Assembly: GCF_000807925.1 (NCBI RefSeq)
Contig: NZ_JRVC01000029.1
Coordinates: 1-50,621 of the forward strand
Source of the DNA: Novosphingobium subterraneum
GTDB lineage: Bacteria > Pseudomonadota > Alphaproteobacteria > Sphingomonadales > Sphingomonadaceae
DNA: 50,621 nucleotides
Direction: 5' to 3'
A program made the position numbers and the translations under genes. The first letter of the stretch is position 1. Each line of letters begins with the position of its first letter. Under the pieces are notes generated by a model. It worked only from the letters and a program-made list of their open reading frames with translations. It was not told where the DNA came from and ran no database searches. Positions 49,034-50,621 of the stretch are shown in pieces.

Positions 49034-50341
49034 TTATTCGCCGAGGATATGCATGACCAGCGGCGGCTCTGCCAGAACCGGCGAGCCATCGAGCAGGCGC
49101 AGCGCTTCGCTGATCGCGCTTTCCGGCCCTTCGTGCGTGACCATCGAGACCATGACCGGCGCGTTGTCGGCCCCGCCCTTCTGGATCAGGCTTTCGATGG
49201 ATACGCCCGCATCGCGCATTGCCGCAGTGATCTCGGCCAGAACACCGGGGCGGTCCGCGACGTTGAAGCGGATATAGGCCTTGCCGGTACGGTGGCCCAC
49301 GTCTGCGGGAGCCGCATGGTCGAGTTCTGCCACGGGAATGGAGAACGGCGCACCGATATCGCCGCGGGCAATGTCGATAAGGTCGGCCACGACCGCACTG
49401 GCCGTGGGGCCGTCACCGGCGCCCGCGCCCTGGAACAGCAGGCGGCCGACGAAGTTGCCCTCCGCGACGACGGCATTCGTGGCACCATCGACATGGGCAA
49501 GCGGGTGGTCGCGGTGGACGAGATGCGGGTGCACGCGCTGGAACAGGCGGCGATTGCCAGCGGCGTCGACCTCCGTCTCGGCCATGCCGATCAGGCGGAT
49601 ATAGTAGCCGAGCGCATCGGCCTGCGCGATGTCGGCCGCCAGCACGCGGCGAATGCCGGTCGCTGCAACCGGCGCGAAGTCTACCGCGGTGCCGAACGCG
49701 ATCGAGGAGAGGATCGAGAGCTTGTGGGCAGCGTCGATGCCGTCGATGTCGAAGGTCGGATCGGCCTCCGCATAGCCCTTGGCCTGGGCCTCGGCGAGAA
49801 CGTCGGCAAAGTCGCGCCCGGTGTCCTCCATGGTCGAGAGGATGTAATTGCAGGTGCCGTTGAGGATGCCGTAGACCCGCGCGATCTCGTTGGCGGCAAC
49901 GCCTTCCTTCAGGCCCTTGATGACCGGGATGCCACCGGCGACTGCCGCCTCGAACTTGAGAGCGACTTTCGCCGCCTCGGCCTTCGTCGCCAGTTCCACG
50001 CCGTGGTGCGCGATCATCGCCTTGTTGGCGGTGACCAGCGCCTTGCCCGCTTCGAAGGTGGTGCGAGCCAGCGCGAGCGCGGGGCCATCGGCGCCGCCGA
50101 CCAGCTCGACCACCACGTCGACGTCGGGCCGCTCGCCCAGGATGACCATGTCGTCTTCCCAGGCATAGCGCGAGACTTCGAAGCCCCGGTCCTTTTGGCG
50201 ATTGCGCGCGCTGACGGTGGTAATGACGATCGGACGACCCGCACGCCTTGCGATGAGGTCCGCATTGGCCTCGATCAACCGGATTACCCCGCCGCCGACC
50301 GTGCCCAGCCCGGCCAGCGCGATGCGCAAAGGTTCGCTCAT
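49034..50341 (-). CDS. hom: Homoserine dehydrogenase
   Basis: 435 residues. Reduces aspartate semialdehyde to homoserine on the way to Thr, Met and Ile. The NAD(P)-binding start RIALAGLGTVGGGVIRLI, the catalytic region GILNGTCNYILSTME and AYAEADPTFDIDGIDAAHKLSIL are typical, and a C-terminal ACT domain (ADRPGVLAEITAAMRDAGVSIES) suggests feedback by threonine. ATG 50341 with GGGAATGAC upstream is preferred; the upstream in-frame part to 50440 is not conserved in character. It converges on the small secreted-protein gene 12 bp away. Confidence 0.97.
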   Translation of the reverse strand: MSEPLRIALAGLGTVGGGVIRLIEANADLIARRAGRPIVITTVSARNRQKDRGFEVSRYAWEDDMVILGERPDVDVVVELVGGADGPALALARTTFEAGKALVTANKAMIAHHGVELATKAEAAKVALKFEAAVAGGIPVIKGLKEGVAANEIARVYGILNGTCNYILSTMEDTGRDFADVLAEAQAKGYAEADPTFDIDGIDAAHKLSILSSIAFGTAVDFAPVAATGIRRVLAADIAQADALGYYIRLIGMAETEVDAAGNRRLFQRVHPHLVHRDHPLAHVDGATNAVVAEGNFVGRLLFQGAGAGDGPTASAVVADLIDIARGDIGAPFSIPVAELDHAAPADVGHRTGKAYIRFNVADRPGVLAEITAAMRDAGVSIESLIQKGGADNAPVMVSMVTHEGPESAISEALRLLDGSPVLAEPPLVMHILGE

Positions 50342-50452
50342 GTCATTCCCGTCCGCTGAAACTGGCAGATGCCATCGGCATATGATGCCAATAACAGATT
50401 CTGCGCGGCGGGCCTTAGGAGACATGAGCGAGGCGGGCAACCTCGCGTTTGA

Positions 50453-50620
50453 TCAGCGCTCCACTGCGGGCCGGTTGCGGCTGCATTCGCCAAGCTGGGC
50501 AATGACGAAGGCGTAATCCTCCGCTGCCGCGCGGACGTGCGCAGCGCTGCCGGAAAGACTCGCGCCCGGCGGCATCTTCGCAGGCAGGCTGCAGGCAAGG
50601 CGATACCACGTAAGCGTGTA
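50453..50620 (-). CDS. C-terminal part of an unidentified protein (cut by the window edge)
   Basis: On the minus strand an open frame enters from beyond the right edge and ends in a stop at 50453. The last 55 residues include YTLTWYRLACSLPAKMPPG and HVRAAAEDYAFVIAQLGECS, with protein-like composition. I do not recognise a family. The next minus-strand gene, hom, begins 111 bp further on, so it could be the same operon. Confidence 0.5.
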   Translation of the reverse strand, partial: YTLTWYRLACSLPAKMPPGASLSGSAAHVRAAAEDYAFVIAQLGECSRNRPAVER

Positions 50621-50621
50621 G

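Overview
This 50.6 kb window is GC-rich, almost fully coding chromosomal DNA from an alphaproteobacterium. The best fit is Sphingomonadales, close to Novosphingobium. The assignment rests on the cell-cycle regulators TrcR and SciP, the proA-nadD-rsfS-rlmH-EnvC-like-ctpA run, the hom/glpX neighbourhood and several small secreted proteins of a kind I associate with sphingomonads. No tRNA, rRNA, CRISPR array, prophage or complete insertion sequence was found.

Layout. 0-2.5 kb: trcR, then a bactofilin paired with a membrane-anchored M23 peptidase, all on the minus strand. 2.7-9.7 kb: a plus-strand run of proA, nadD, rsfS, rlmH, an EnvC-like factor with a degenerate LytM domain, the S41 protease ctpA, dsbB and a coq7-type hydroxylase. 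This run is broken by a large structured hairpin (rsfS/rlmH) and by a 266-bp inverted-repeat element inserted at a TA (rlmH/envC). 9.8-19.5 kb: housekeeping genes, namely a dnaJ-yihY-fabI operon, pdxH, a CDF transporter, a PhzF-family enzyme, a lipoprotein serine hydrolase, mnmA and sciP. 19.8-26.0 kb: an RND efflux pair (MFP plus inner-membrane pump) with translationally coupled DUF445 and GNAT genes. 26-33 kb: two orphan histidine kinases, groES-groEL behind a CIRCE operator, and a MATE transporter. 33-36.4 kb: rplJ-rplL, an XRE/DUF2975 pair behind a palindrome-rich AT-rich promoter, and a proline-rich membrane protein, all minus. 36.5-45.4 kb: rpoB-rpoC, plus strand, with their own promoter and a long leader. 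45.5-50.6 kb: a chemoreceptor, glpX, a four-cysteine secreted protein, hom, and the 3' end of one more gene at the right edge.

How the genes fit together. The first third is concerned with the envelope: bactofilin with its peptidase, an amidase activator, a periplasmic protease, disulfide formation, a bactofilin-like scaffold and fatty-acid synthesis. The right half carries the core expression and protein-folding machinery (L10, L7/L12, beta, beta', GroES, GroEL). The usual rplKAJL-rpoBC cluster is split here: rplJL stands alone behind its own leader, and rpoBC runs divergently from it.

The most notable items are the TA-flanked palindromic element in the rlmH-envC junction, whose predicted empty site restores the same stop codon; the 90-nt structured hairpin between rsfS and rlmH; the palindrome cluster in front of the XRE/DUF2975 operon, with a small upstream gene that looks frameshifted; and a pair of distantly placed four-cysteine secreted paralogs. 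I did not find a clearly new multi-gene system. All calls are from reading the sequence alone; no database search was run.
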